Below are positions 14,085-23,206 of a DNA stretch of 51,479 bases, piece by piece. The stretch is from Eubacteriales bacterium (GTDB taxonomy: Bacteria > Bacillota > Clostridia > Tissierellales > GPF-1). How positions within the stretch are numbered: the first letter of the stretch is position 1; every line of letters starts with the position of its first letter. The notes beneath the pieces are model-generated. The model saw nothing but the letters and a program-made list of their open reading frames with translations. It was not told the origin of the DNA and did no database searches. The DNA is taken from assembly GCA_030625815.1 (NCBI GenBank), contig DAOUQF010000028.1:1-51479 (forward strand), read 5' to 3'. Made by a program: the position numbers and the translations under genes.

Positions 14085-15221
14085 CTATTCTTCATTCTTC
14101 TTTTCCGGCGCTGCCGGTTTATTCGGATTCGGTCGGCGTCTCCCACTGCGTCTCCGTTTGCTTCCCCTTGACTGGGTCCGATCCTTCCCGTCTATGCCCG
14201 TTAATTTCTTGTTGATGCTAGGGGTTTGAATTTGATCCCGTTTCGCCTGAGGCAACTTCATTTTTTTCGGTGCTTCTTCCACTGGCTTTTTGGTAGAATC
14301 CCCCTCCTCCGTTTTTGCTTTTGGCTCCTCGTAGAGGTCGTCCAAAAAGTCATTTACGGCTCCCAAATCAATCTTTGATTCGAATTTTCCCTTTGGTTTC
14401 GGCTCCGGCTTTTTATACATCGCGACTTCTTTCGCATCATAGGTCACGATTTGATCGGGACCACGCTCATTTCGAAAACGAACCTTGACCTTTCCTCGCA
14501 AAATATCCAGATCAAAGACCTTGCCTACGCCGTCAGGCGTATCCACCATCTTATTGACCTTCGGCAATTCTTTCAGCAATTCCACGTAATGCCCATGTTC
14601 ATAATTCAAGCAACACATCAAACGGCCGCATACGCCGGATACCTTGGTCGGATTCAAAGAGAGGTTCTGATTCTTGGCCATCTTAATGGAGACCGGTGCA
14701 AACTCGCCCAGAAAACTGTTGCAGCACAATTGACGCCCGCAAGATCCCATGCCGCCAACAATCTTGGCCTCGTCTCGAACACCGATTTGACGAAGCTCAA
14801 TCCTGGTTCGAAATACCCCCGCCAAATCCTTGACCAATTCCCGGAAGTCCACGCGGCCATCGGCGGTAAAATAGAAAATGATCTTGTTGTTGTCGAAGGT
14901 ATACTCCACATCCACCAATTTCATTTCCAGCCCATGCTTGTCGATCCGTTCTTGGCAAAGCCGAAAGGCGTTCGGCACTTTTTCTTTATTCTGTTGATGG
15001 ACCTTTCGATCCTCGTCCGTTACAATCCGAATAACCGCTTTAAGGGGGTGACTCATTTCCTGCTCCGAAATTTCTTTCGGTCCGCTCACCACATCTCCAA
15101 ATTCCAATCCGCGTGCGGTTTCAACAATAACTTGATTTCCCGCTGCTATATTCAGATCGCCCGGCGTGAAATAATAAATTTTACCCGCTTGTTTAAAACG
15201 AATGCCTACGATCGTTTCCAC
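14085..15221 (-). CDS. ricT: RicT/YaaT (PSP1-domain) regulator of RNA processing
   Basis: About 378 residues. The PSP1 domain contains cysteine clusters GSCGRQLCCNSF and GVCGRLMCCLNYEH; in B. subtilis such cysteines in the RicT/RicF/RicA complex bind [4Fe-4S] clusters, and the complex helps RNase Y process mRNA and promotes sporulation and competence. A GTG start at 15221 is chosen: AGGAGG lies 6 nt before it. The start region overlaps the end of holB by 29 bp. After about residue 265 the tail is low-complexity, rich in Lys/Arg/Pro, and ends in RRRSGRRRPNPNKP, possibly RNA-binding. Gene order darA-holB-ricT is the standard one in Bacillota. Confidence 0.93.
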   Translation of the reverse strand: METIVGIRFKQAGKIYYFTPGDLNIAAGNQVIVETARGLEFGDVVSGPKEISEQEMSHPLKAVIRIVTDEDRKVHQQNKEKVPNAFRLCQERIDKHGLEMKLVDVEYTFDNNKIIFYFTADGRVDFRELVKDLAGVFRTRIELRQIGVRDEAKIVGGMGSCGRQLCCNSFLGEFAPVSIKMAKNQNLSLNPTKVSGVCGRLMCCLNYEHGHYVELLKELPKVNKMVDTPDGVGKVFDLDILRGKVKVRFRNERGPDQIVTYDAKEVAMYKKPEPKPKGKFESKIDLGAVNDFLDDLYEEPKAKTEEGDSTKKPVEEAPKKMKLPQAKRDQIQTPSINKKLTGIDGKDRTQSRGSKRRRSGRRRPNPNKPAAPEKKNEE

Positions 15222-16182
15222 TGATTTCCTCCTGAATAATCCGGAACATTTGCTGAAGCCCAACCGTTGGATTGAGATTCCTCCGCAATTGTTCCTTTGT
15301 CTGAATAATCTGTTCTATTATACCATAAATCGCGCTTTCTGACACCCTTCGAGCGGTCTCCTTGACTTGGATGCAGCGCGCAGGATTCAAAATCCTACCT
15401 TCTTCCCGCGTGGTTTGCATCACCAGCACATCCCGAAAGAAATTCAAAAAATCATTCAAGATGGCATCCGCCTCGCCCTTCCGCTTTTCGAACAGCGCGA
15501 GAAAGGGAACGATCTTAAGGGATTGCGGCGACAACAGGTAGGTTAGGGCCTGTTCCGAGGCCTCCTGTAAGGCTTGAAACTCTTTCGACTCCAAAAGCGA
15601 AAGGGCATGCCCCGGCCTACCTTCAGAAAGGCGGGCGAGCTTTGTTGCCGTATCCGCATCAACACCGCGGTTTTTCAACCCGGCCACCAATTCCTTTTCA
15701 TCCACCGGATAAAAGCGAATCGACTGCACCCGGCTTCGAATGGTGGGCAACAGTCCCTGCGGGTTTGCCGTCACCAAAATAATCACCGTTTGCGGCGGCG
15801 GCTCCTCGAGGCTCTTCAGCAAGGCGTTTTGCGCCGAGGCAGTCATTTTATCCGCATCGTCAAAGAGGAAGATCTTGTATCCCCCTTCATAGGAACGAAT
15901 CTGCAATTCATGAATCGCTCGTTCCGCCTGTTCCCGCTTCAGCGACCTGCCCTCCGGCAGATACACATGAAAATCGGGATGAGTCCCCGCGGCAAACATC
16001 TGACAGCTATGGCAGACTCCGCAACGTCCCTCTCCCTGCCGACACAACAACTCCATGGCAAAGTTGAAGGCCATCTTCTTTTTCCCGACGGCCTCCGGTC
16101 CTTCAAAACAATATCCATGGGCGACCCGATTGGATCGAATCGCCTCTTTCATTTGCTCCTGCTGCGCTTGATGTCCTATCAT
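15193..16182 (-). CDS. holB: DNA polymerase III delta' subunit
   Basis: A 329-residue AAA+ subunit of the clamp loader. It has a P-loop-like GPEAVGKKKMAF and a zinc module CGVCHSCQMFAAGTHPD, with the Walker B-like sequence FLFDDADKMT and the sensor region NALLKSLEEPP. ATG 16182 follows GAGGAG and begins 14 bp after the darA stop; upstream in-frame codons would run through darA without homology. It overlaps ricT at the 3' end. It works with dnaX encoded about 8 kb away in this window. Confidence 0.95.
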   Translation of the reverse strand: MIGHQAQQEQMKEAIRSNRVAHGYCFEGPEAVGKKKMAFNFAMELLCRQGEGRCGVCHSCQMFAAGTHPDFHVYLPEGRSLKREQAERAIHELQIRSYEGGYKIFLFDDADKMTASAQNALLKSLEEPPPQTVIILVTANPQGLLPTIRSRVQSIRFYPVDEKELVAGLKNRGVDADTATKLARLSEGRPGHALSLLESKEFQALQEASEQALTYLLSPQSLKIVPFLALFEKRKGEADAILNDFLNFFRDVLVMQTTREEGRILNPARCIQVKETARRVSESAIYGIIEQIIQTKEQLRRNLNPTVGLQQMFRIIQEEISGNDRRHSF

Positions 16183-16195
16183 CCTGTACTCCTCG

Positions 16196-16525
16196 CTAAA
16201 ACTGCTCAAATTTATCCACATCAAGCACAAATACAACCGCGCCGCCAACCTTGACGTCCACCAGATACGGCAGATACACCCCGGAACCCCAGGATGCGCT
16301 GGTCGTTGTGTTTCTTGTGACAATTCTCGTCTCGCAATTCTCTTTGATCAACGCCAACACTTCATCCACGCGGTCTCTCTTAACACCCGTCAAGAGGGTC
16401 GTGTTTCCATCCTTTAGAAATCCGCCTGTCGATGCAAGTCTCGTTACGCCAAATCCATTCTCAACCAATACCGTCTGTAATGCATGGGCATCTTGATCCT
16501 GAACAATCGCAATTATAAGCTTCAT
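16196..16525 (-). CDS. darA: Cyclic-di-AMP receptor protein DarA/PstA (YaaQ)
   Basis: A 109-residue PII-like trimeric protein that binds c-di-AMP. Family landmarks: MKLIIAIVQDQDAHAL at the N-terminus, RLASTGGFLKDGNTTLLTG (nucleotide-binding T-loop region) and the C-terminal GAVVFVLDVDKFEQF. Its downstream target is not settled. It overlaps the tmk stop by 4 bp (ATGA-type coupling) and precedes holB. YaaR, which lies between darA and holB in B. subtilis, is absent here. Confidence 0.95.
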   Translation of the reverse strand: MKLIIAIVQDQDAHALQTVLVENGFGVTRLASTGGFLKDGNTTLLTGVKRDRVDEVLALIKENCETRIVTRNTTTSASWGSGVYLPYLVDVKVGGAVVFVLDVDKFEQF

Positions 16526-17214
16526 TCCATCGCCTCCTCAATAATCTGTTCCATTCGTAAGTGAACTATGATTTCTTGATGAATCTCTTCTATGGTTTTC
16601 AGCCGACCATGTTCAACACATCGAATTCGTATCCACCGATACCGCTGCGCCACTTCGCAGGCCGTTTGATACGAAGCCTCCATATAGGCCTCATCCCGTT
16701 CATGAATATCCTTTTCTTCGCTTCCATCCGCCTTGTTTTTTCGGTTTTCCCGCAACCTTGCAGAAACCTCCGGCGGCATATCCAAAAAGAAAATCACGCG
16801 CGGCTTCGGCAACCCCATAATCCCATATTCAAAGTCCTCCACCCAGCCTAAAAAGGATTCCCGTTCAACGGGATCTTCAATCTTCGCTGCCTGATGGATC
16901 ATATTCGACGGGATATAGCGGTCCGCCAGAATAATGGTTCCCGCCTCGTACGCTTCCTTCCAACGTGTTCGAAAACTCGCAAACCGATCGACCGAAAAAA
17001 GCACGGATGCCGCATAGGCGCTCACATCAGCTGGCTTTTTGCCAAAGGCGCCAGCAAGGTACATCCGCACGGGTGCGGAATACTCCTCCTGATAATTGGG
17101 AAAACTAACCGATACAAATGCAGTCCCCGCGGATTGAAAAAACGCCTGCAACAGACCCGTCTGCGTTTCTTTCCCCGCACCATCACTTCCCTCGATGACG
17201 ATTAAATTCCCCAT
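16522..17214 (-). CDS. tmk: Thymidylate kinase-like protein
   Basis: A 230-residue P-loop kinase phosphorylating dTMP to dTDP. The P-loop is EGSDGAGKETQT (usual form GxDGaGKsTQ), the substrate-binding motif is DRYIPSNMIHQ, and FFLDMPPEVS follows. The lid segment around ENRKNKADGSEEKDIHE has a charged insertion and differs from common bacterial Tmk, so it is a divergent variant. ATG 17214 is chosen because TAGGAG lies 8 nt upstream; a GTG at 17223 abuts that site and is unlikely. Neighbourhood (decarboxylase-...-tmk-darA-holB) matches Bacillota tmk. Confidence 0.85.
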   Translation of the reverse strand: MGNLIVIEGSDGAGKETQTGLLQAFFQSAGTAFVSVSFPNYQEEYSAPVRMYLAGAFGKKPADVSAYAASVLFSVDRFASFRTRWKEAYEAGTIILADRYIPSNMIHQAAKIEDPVERESFLGWVEDFEYGIMGLPKPRVIFFLDMPPEVSARLRENRKNKADGSEEKDIHERDEAYMEASYQTACEVAQRYRWIRIRCVEHGRLKTIEEIHQEIIVHLRMEQIIEEAME

Positions 17215-17235
17215 TGTCTTCACTCCTATTCAACC

Positions 17236-19005
17236 CTAGATGACATCGTCTGAATCCAGCACCTCTTCAAAAAACGCTAGAAAGGACAGGATCTCCCGGG
17301 TAAATTCTTCAATTGAAAACTGATTGCTTTCCTCTCCATGATACCAGATTGGCGGTAATAAAAAAATCTCTTTAAAAGGTTTCTTCCACTCATTTAATAC
17401 CCCCAATCGCTCCGCGTAAGGCAGTCCGTAGTAAAAAAGATCCGGCGCATGCTGAATCAGCGCCAGCAACTCCTCCTTCTCCGCATCTCTTAGAAATTTT
17501 CGGTATCCCTGATATTGTCGAATTCGCTCAATTCCATAGACCGTCTTTTCCTCTGATCGCTTGATCAAATAAATAATCAATCCCGCCGAGCCAAAGGCCA
17601 TCAAAAACCCGAAGATCCTGCCCAAATAAAAGGAAAGAAAAGCCAGCAGCCCCAAACATAAAAACCCAAGGATCCGTTTGCTGCCTCGATCCCCAATCTC
17701 AACCCATCGAATGGCAATCAGTTGAACCACCATCAGGAACAGGGAGAGAATCACCCCAATCCAACCGTGAACATTCTCCAGCGTCACTCGAATCCAGAAG
17801 AAAAAGATCGGCAGACTCGCAAAGAATGTAAGTCCAATCGCATCTTTGGTCTGATGATTTTTATAGAAGGCATGGGTTCCCATGCCATATTCCGCCCGCA
17901 AATGGGTTTTTACTTCATCAAAATGACGCGCAAAGCGTCCCCGCAAATCCTCAAGCCGAATGCGATGCCCATTCCCATATTCGTCAAACAAGAGATTGAA
18001 AAATCGCAATTCATAGGCTGCCGTTTCCTGAGACGGCCTTCGTTCCAGGGTAATCACCGCGCCTTCCTTCCCACCCAGACCCGAAAAATTCGGGTAGAGA
18101 TGGATCCAGCCGCGATTCGCCCACTCGAGCAAAAGAATGCTGAAATCTCTCGTTTCCACTTCCTTCGAAAAGAGATAGCTGATCTCCGCCGGCGATGCAT
18201 TCAGCGGCGGATCCATGCGAAGGATTGCCTCTTTTCGCTTTTCTTTCGACCAAAACCACCATCCAATAGCCATCAACAAGGCACCAAGGGTAACCCCGTA
18301 GGCCCAATGCTCCGTTGCCTCATAAAAGGTTCTCATGACCTTCGCCTCCGAAAAGGTTCCTTCCGGCAATTGAATCCCAATGGATACCGCTTCTCCCGGC
18401 ACCAAAAAGTATTGCGTTTCCCCCATCACTCGATTGCCCTCGACTGCAATTCGCATGGTGTCGCGGCTGGCAACCGATCCAATAAAGGCATCAACCGCAA
18501 CCATCTCGGGAAGAACCCGGGTCGGCAATTCAATGGTAAAATCCGCATGATTGATATAGGTATTCCAATCCGGCGCAATGACAGACAGGTAAAACGGATC
18601 CGAGTCGGCTTCTTGATCTTGACTGCCGCGAATCACATAGTCCAGGCGAAATTTTTCCGACCCGGAAAACTCGCCCTGCGACTTTTTAATTGTTAAGATC
18701 ACTTCGTCCCGTTTCCATACCGGGTCAATTTCCACCCCGTCGCCCGAAATCTGATCAACCTCAAAGCGCTGATTGTCCACCCACAAGGGGATCGTTCGTG
18801 TAATTGTGTCTCCGGCCGTGTAAAACATCATTTCCAAGTCTTCCGTAACTTGCACCTGATAGCTGCGATCCACAACCGCTTTTACAGAAATCGACTCCAC
18901 TTCATAGGTATCCGAATCCGCATGTCCGGGCATGCTTCCTAAAAACAGTGCAATCAAACCAATTGCAATCAACAAATAGCTTATTTTTCTTTTTCCAATA
19001 GACAT
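17236..19005 (-). CDS. DUF2207-family membrane protein
   Basis: A 589-residue protein with a signal peptide (about 8-29), an extracytoplasmic beta-rich domain (about 30-230), a transmembrane segment (about 238-255), a cytoplasmic winged-helix-like section beginning DPPLNASPAEISYL, then two or three more hydrophobic segments (about 390-480) and a C-terminal domain with DLFYYGLPYAERLGV, typical of DUF2207. Function unknown. It lies between the decarboxylase and tmk, so the usual Bacillota order is interrupted. ATG 19005 follows AAGGAGGAATTCGT. The 27-bp gap to the gene upstream suggests co-transcription. Confidence 0.88.
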   Translation of the reverse strand: MSIGKRKISYLLIAIGLIALFLGSMPGHADSDTYEVESISVKAVVDRSYQVQVTEDLEMMFYTAGDTITRTIPLWVDNQRFEVDQISGDGVEIDPVWKRDEVILTIKKSQGEFSGSEKFRLDYVIRGSQDQEADSDPFYLSVIAPDWNTYINHADFTIELPTRVLPEMVAVDAFIGSVASRDTMRIAVEGNRVMGETQYFLVPGEAVSIGIQLPEGTFSEAKVMRTFYEATEHWAYGVTLGALLMAIGWWFWSKEKRKEAILRMDPPLNASPAEISYLFSKEVETRDFSILLLEWANRGWIHLYPNFSGLGGKEGAVITLERRPSQETAAYELRFFNLLFDEYGNGHRIRLEDLRGRFARHFDEVKTHLRAEYGMGTHAFYKNHQTKDAIGLTFFASLPIFFFWIRVTLENVHGWIGVILSLFLMVVQLIAIRWVEIGDRGSKRILGFLCLGLLAFLSFYLGRIFGFLMAFGSAGLIIYLIKRSEEKTVYGIERIRQYQGYRKFLRDAEKEELLALIQHAPDLFYYGLPYAERLGVLNEWKKPFKEIFLLPPIWYHGEESNQFSIEEFTREILSFLAFFEEVLDSDDVI

Positions 19006-19032
19006 ACGAATTCCTCCTTGCTTATGGAATTC

Positions 19033-20400
19033 TTACCCATTTAATTCACAAACAATGGGTATTCTGTCATTTCCTCCATATATTGTGCCCTTTTCATCCT
19101 GCATTCGCTTTAAATATCTCGCAATCTCTTTGGTCATTCGCTCTCCGGCAAGAATGGCTGGAATTCCCGGCGGATAAGGCGTCAGATTCTCGGCGAGGAT
19201 CTCGCCGACGCTCTCGTCCATGGCAACCCAAGCGCGATTTGCGCGCCTTGCCTGAAGCGTCGTCATCACTCGCTCCGGAATCTCTTGAATCCCTCGCGGT
19301 CCGATCGAACCTTCAATCGGCTCCCCAGCGGGGAGCGCATCCAACGCCTTGATCAAGGCTATCCCTGCGGTTCGACTCTGATAGGGAGCCCCCATCAAGA
19401 GCACTTGATCCCCTCGCTGCCACTCGGGTTCAATCCCCGAAACTCTAAGCGCCTGAACCAACTTCGGACCCGAAAGTCCACGTTTCAGAGCGGAAATCAC
19501 AAATTTATAGGGATCCTGATTTTCCCCTTCCAACAATTCAATCCCAGACAGATTTCGAATCGTCTCCCGACAAGATTCAAGCGCCGGCAATTCTTCCGGA
19601 TCCTTCTGTCGGCTCATCCAGCAAATCGCTTCTTCCATTCCCAAAAGCAACAGATAGGAAGGCGAGCTGGTCTGGGTGCGCCTCAAGGCTTCCCGAATCC
19701 ACGCCCGCGGAACCAAATCGCTTCCTCGATGCAACAGCGCGGTTTGAGTCGGCGCCGGCAACATCTTATGGGCGCTTTGCACCACAAGATCCGCATTCAT
19801 CTCCACCGCCGATTGAGGCAGGGAAGGGAAAAATGAAAAATGCGCCCCATGGGCTTCATCTACAATGCTGATCACCCCATGCTCCCGGCAAATCGCTATC
19901 AAAGATTGAAGGTCCCAACAGACGCCTTCATAGGTCGGATACGTAAACACCGCCGCCACCGGTTTTTTTGTTTCGATCACACTTCGAAAGGCCAAAGGAT
20001 CCACCCCAGCCACCAACCCGTTCTTTCCTTGGATCGGCATCAGATAGATCGGTTCGGCGCCCGCAAATTCAATCCCGTAATGAATGGATTGATGCGCGTT
20101 TCTAGGCACCACAACACGATCCCCCGGTGCCAAAGCGGCAAGAAGCGCAGCCTCAAGCCCCCCTGTCGATCCATTGACCAGGTAATAGGTTTCCTTCGCC
20201 CCGTAAATCCGGGCAGCCTGCTCTTGGCTCTCTTTCAGGATCCCGACGGGATGGTGCAGGTCATCCGTCTCCGAAATCTCCGTAAAATCCCATTGCAGGG
20301 GAAGAAGAAAATCCTGCCGACCCTTGTGTCCAGGCATATGAAAACGATGCCGATTCTCCGCAATCACCTGCTGCAATCCATCTTTAAGTGGTGTTTTCAT
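19033..20400 (-). CDS. Orn/Lys/Arg decarboxylase family (YaaO/SpeA-like)
   Basis: A 455-residue PLP enzyme of the fold III/aspartate-aminotransferase-like decarboxylase family, shorter than the 700-residue inducible E. coli enzymes and similar in size to B. subtilis SpeA/YaaO. Motifs: RFHMPGHKGRQDF, NGSTGGLEAALLAAL, VDEAHGAHFSF (PLP Asp/His) and the PLP lysine in SAHKMLPAPTQT. It probably decarboxylates arginine, lysine or ornithine in polyamine synthesis; the substrate cannot be set from sequence. It overlaps the upstream membrane-protein gene by 4 bp and its ribosome binding site GGAGAG lies within it. Confidence 0.9.
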   Translation of the reverse strand: MKTPLKDGLQQVIAENRHRFHMPGHKGRQDFLLPLQWDFTEISETDDLHHPVGILKESQEQAARIYGAKETYYLVNGSTGGLEAALLAALAPGDRVVVPRNAHQSIHYGIEFAGAEPIYLMPIQGKNGLVAGVDPLAFRSVIETKKPVAAVFTYPTYEGVCWDLQSLIAICREHGVISIVDEAHGAHFSFFPSLPQSAVEMNADLVVQSAHKMLPAPTQTALLHRGSDLVPRAWIREALRRTQTSSPSYLLLLGMEEAICWMSRQKDPEELPALESCRETIRNLSGIELLEGENQDPYKFVISALKRGLSGPKLVQALRVSGIEPEWQRGDQVLLMGAPYQSRTAGIALIKALDALPAGEPIEGSIGPRGIQEIPERVMTTLQARRANRAWVAMDESVGEILAENLTPYPPGIPAILAGERMTKEIARYLKRMQDEKGTIYGGNDRIPIVCELNG

Positions 20401-20903
20401 GGCTTTGCTCTCCTCGATAACATGCGTGCCATCACCCGTTCCAATCGGAGGGTGTTTTGCAAAATCATCCGCTTATGTTCCGCTCCCACACGATAGTCCA
20501 AGGCGTAATGGCTTGCCTTTTTCCATTGTCGAACAAATCGATGAGAGTGTCGAGCGGGTGATTTCTCCGCCTCATGAATTGGCCCGTAATATGCAATATC
20601 TTCAAACTTCACCCGAATCACCGTCACGCGACGGTGTTTCCCCCAGCACTTGTCTACCTGGAAACTCTCTTCCATCACAACATACTGATAATAGGACGCC
20701 ATCTCCCTGATGATCAAGACAAAGGCGATAACCCCCAAAAGAAAGAACCCCATCCCGCCGGAACGATGATATGCCTCCGGCAGACGGTTCGAAAGGGGGA
20801 TCACAAGATTCAGCCCAATCAACAGAATCACGGTCCAATTGATCAAATGAGTCGTCGGCATAAAGATCTGCTCTTCAAGAATTTTAAAGTTTTGATCAGA
20901 CAC
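20397..20903 (-). CDS. Two-helix membrane protein, function unknown
   Basis: About 168 residues. A GTG start at 20903 is chosen because GAGGAGG lies 6 nt upstream; it overlaps the fumarase beta stop by 8 bp. Two hydrophobic segments (about residues 20-38 and 50-68) are followed by a soluble PH-like domain (YYQYVVMEESFQVDK, VTVIRVKFEDIAYYG) and a basic tail with RMLSRRAKP. I do not recognise the family firmly; the layout resembles small membrane-bound PH-domain proteins. It sits between the fumarase and decarboxylase genes with overlaps on both sides, so it is part of the same operon. Confidence 0.7.
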   Translation of the reverse strand: MSDQNFKILEEQIFMPTTHLINWTVILLIGLNLVIPLSNRLPEAYHRSGGMGFFLLGVIAFVLIIREMASYYQYVVMEESFQVDKCWGKHRRVTVIRVKFEDIAYYGPIHEAEKSPARHSHRFVRQWKKASHYALDYRVGAEHKRMILQNTLRLERVMARMLSRRAKP

Positions 20904-21438
20904 GGGCACCCTCCTCTCGCTCGTACACAGAAGCCCCTGTCGCGTCAACCGCGACAACCACAGGAAAATCCTTCACCTCAAGGGCATGAATGGCCTCCGC
21001 TCCCAAATCCGGATAGGCAATGACCTCTGCAGAAACAATCGCCTGCGCCGCCAAGGCTCCCGCACCCCCCAGGGCTGCGAAATACACGGCGCCATGCTCT
21101 CGAATGGCTTGGCGAACAAGGGATGAACGCCGTCCTTTCCCGATCATGCCCAAGAGGCCCTCCTCCAACAATCGCGGTGTATAGTCATCCATGCGATAGC
21201 TGGTGGTGGGACCGGCCGATCCAATGATCTGACCCGGACGCGCAGGGCTTGGCCCCACATAAAAAATGGTCATTCCATCCAGAGAAATAGGCAAAGCCTC
21301 TCCACGATCGAGGGTTTCCACCAAACGTCGGTGCGCGGCGTCTCGACCCGTAACCATCGGTCCATTCAAATATACCTTCTCCCCGACCCGAAGGGTTTGA
21401 ATGACTTCCTTCGTCAAGGGCAATTGAATTCGTTTCAT
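20896..21438 (-). CDS. Class I fumarate hydratase, beta subunit
   Basis: A 180-residue C-terminal-type subunit of the two-part, oxygen-sensitive [4Fe-4S] fumarase/tartrate dehydratase family. Signatures: YLNGPMVTGRDAAHRRLVE, the conserved glycine-rich PTTSYRMDDYTPRLLE, IGKGRRSS, FAALGGAGAL and the C-terminal KDFPVVVAVDATG. It catalyses reversible fumarate-to-malate conversion together with the alpha subunit, 9 bp upstream. L-tartrate dehydratase is the main alternative. The start at 21438 follows TTAGGAGGCGGCT. Confidence 0.92.
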   Translation of the reverse strand: MKRIQLPLTKEVIQTLRVGEKVYLNGPMVTGRDAAHRRLVETLDRGEALPISLDGMTIFYVGPSPARPGQIIGSAGPTTSYRMDDYTPRLLEEGLLGMIGKGRRSSLVRQAIREHGAVYFAALGGAGALAAQAIVSAEVIAYPDLGAEAIHALEVKDFPVVVAVDATGASVYEREEGARV

Positions 21439-21447
21439 AGCCGCCTC

Positions 21448-22290
21448 CTAAATCACTCGCTCGCGATGGCGAGCGACGTGGCAATTGATATTCACACAGA
21501 CGGGCAATCCCGCAATATGAGTGGGAAACAGGGCTGCATGCACCGCCAAGGCCGTGGTCTTCCCCCCAAATCCCTGGGGTCCGATATCCAGCGCTTCGAT
21601 TCGCTCCATCAACTCTTCTTCCAGCTCGCGCGCTTCTTCCTCCGCCGCAGGTTCTCCAACATTGCGAAGCAATTGCTCCTTTGCCAAGAGACAGGCTTTT
21701 TCCATGGTTCCACCGACTCCAACCCCGATCACCAGGGGCGGACAGGCATTGGGTCCCGCCTTTTTGACCGTATCCACCACAAACTCAAGAACGCCTTCGC
21801 GGCCATCCGATGGCTTCAGCATCCCCAAACGGCCCATATTCTCGCTTCCAAATCCCTTCGGGGCAAACCGAAGCCGAATTTGATCTCCTTCAACCACGCG
21901 ATAATGAATAACCGCCGGGGTATTGTCCTTGGTATTGACTCGGGTAATCGGGCTTTTTACGACAGACTTTCGCAGGTATCCCTTTTCATATCCCAAACGG
22001 ACACCGGCGTGAATCGCCTCTTCCAGGCTTCCCCCCGCCAAGGCGACTTCCTGTCCCAGATCAACAAAAACAACTGCCATGCCCGTATCTTGACAGATCG
22101 GCACCTTAAGCTCCGATGCAACCCGTTCATTCTTGATCAAATCTTCCAATACCTCTTTCGCCAAGGGATTGGTTTCCGTTTCAGCGGCATTTTTCATGGC
22201 AAGCTGCACATCTTTCGTCAAGGCAAGGTTTGCTTCTATGCACATGGCCTCAACGGCTTCCCTAACCTTGGCTACGTTTATTTCTCGCAT
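21448..22290 (-). CDS. Class I fumarate hydratase, alpha subunit
   Basis: A 280-residue cluster-bearing subunit. Three cysteines expected to hold the [4Fe-4S] cluster are visible in VPICQDTGMAVV, PNACPPLVIGVGVGG and EKACLLAKEQL. ATG 22290 is chosen because AAGGAGG lies 6 nt upstream; the frame extends a further 9 codons without homology. It overlaps the small membrane-protein gene upstream by about 29 bp. Two-subunit fumarases of this kind are typical of strict anaerobes, where they work in reductive or fermentative C4 routes. No other TCA-type genes are in the window. Confidence 0.93.
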   Translation of the reverse strand: MREINVAKVREAVEAMCIEANLALTKDVQLAMKNAAETETNPLAKEVLEDLIKNERVASELKVPICQDTGMAVVFVDLGQEVALAGGSLEEAIHAGVRLGYEKGYLRKSVVKSPITRVNTKDNTPAVIHYRVVEGDQIRLRFAPKGFGSENMGRLGMLKPSDGREGVLEFVVDTVKKAGPNACPPLVIGVGVGGTMEKACLLAKEQLLRNVGEPAAEEEARELEEELMERIEALDIGPQGFGGKTTALAVHAALFPTHIAGLPVCVNINCHVARHRERVI

Positions 22291-22513
22291 TTTTTGCCTC
22301 CTTTGGCTGCTTCTCATTCGGATAGCCCTTCCACATCTCTTCCTGGATCTCTTTTTTCATCCGTTTATGGTCGCGAATTCGTTTCTTTCGACGCTTCTGC
22401 TCTTCGGTATATGTCTTTTGCTGTCGAATGACATCCTCGCATAAACTAAAAAAAAGCGCAAGAAAGCCAATGCCCATGACCACCAAGAAAAAAACATACG
22501 CCACCTGCAACAT
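22262..22513 (-). CDS. Small single-pass membrane protein with a basic tail
   Basis: About 83 residues. One hydrophobic helix (MLQVAYVFFLVVMGIGFLAL) is followed by a strongly basic helical tail (EEQKRRKKRIRDHKRMKKE). ATG 22513 lies 9 nt after AGGAGG; a GTG three codons upstream abuts the site. It overlaps the fumarase alpha start. No family recognised. It is the first gene after the recR terminator and may lead the fumarase operon. A possible TAGAAT -10 box lies upstream without a good -35. Confidence 0.6.
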   Translation of the reverse strand: MLQVAYVFFLVVMGIGFLALFFSLCEDVIRQQKTYTEEQKRRKKRIRDHKRMKKEIQEEMWKGYPNEKQPKEAKNARNKRSQG

Positions 22514-22567
22514 CTTCCTCACCCTCCTAACCTGATTCTATTTACTCACAATCCCACCGGGAAAATA

Positions 22568-22599
22568 TGAGGAAAAGGCATGCGGAATTTCGCATGCCT
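22568..22599 (-). terminator. Terminator after recR
   Basis: Perfect 9-bp stem AGGCATGCG/CGCATGCCT with a 6-nt loop, then CCTTTTCC on the minus strand. It begins at the recR stop codon. Confidence 0.8.
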
Positions 22600-23200
22600 A
22601 CACTTCTGTTCGATTCTCCAAAGCCTTGGACAAGGTCACCTCGTCGGCAAACTCCAACTCACCGCCGACCGGGATCCCATGGGCGATTCGTGTTGTCTGC
22701 ACCCCCAATGGCTTCAACAGCCTTGCCAAATACATGGCAGTCGCTTCCCCTTCCACGGTTGGATTTGTCGCCAAAATAATCTCTTCCACCGGCTCAATAT
22801 CGATCCGCTTTAGAAGCTCATGAATACGAATCTCGTCGGGGCCAATCCCCTCCATGGGCGAGATATGTCCATGAAGAACATGGTACTTTCCCCGATATTC
22901 CCGCATCCGCTCCATCGCCAGAACATCCCTCGGGTGTTCCACCACAAGAATCTTCGTCTGATCCCGTTTCAGGTCCGAACAAATCGAACAGGGCGACTCC
23001 TCCGTCAGATTCATGCAAATATCGCAATACCGAATCGTCTTTTTCGCATGGACAATCGCCTTGGCCAGCCCCAAGGCTTCCTCTTGCTCCATATCCAAAA
23101 CAAAATACGCCAATCGCTGCGCGGTTTTTTTTCCAATCCCAGGCAAGCGCGAAAACTCTTGAATTAATTCACCGATCGCTTGAGGAATCCCACTCATCAT
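22598..23200 (-). CDS. recR: Recombination protein RecR
   Basis: The 200-residue RecR promotes RecFOR loading of RecA on gapped DNA. Helix-hairpin-helix [15 protein letters not shown], zinc motif [16 protein letters not shown] and a Toprim domain ([15 protein letters not shown]) appear in order. Start at 23200 (ATGATG) after TAGGAGC. It is 6 bp downstream of ebfC. The dnaX-ebfC-recR order is near-universal in Bacillota. Confidence 0.98.
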   Translation of the reverse strand: MMSGIPQAIGELIQEFSRLPGIGKKTAQRLAYFVLDMEQEEALGLAKAIVHAKKTIRYCDICMNLTEESPCSICSDLKRDQTKILVVEHPRDVLAMERMREYRGKYHVLHGHISPMEGIGPDEIRIHELLKRIDIEPVEEIILATNPTVEGEATAMYLARLLKPLGVQTTRIAHGIPVGGELEFADEVTLSKALENRTEV

Positions 23201-23206
23201 CAGCTC

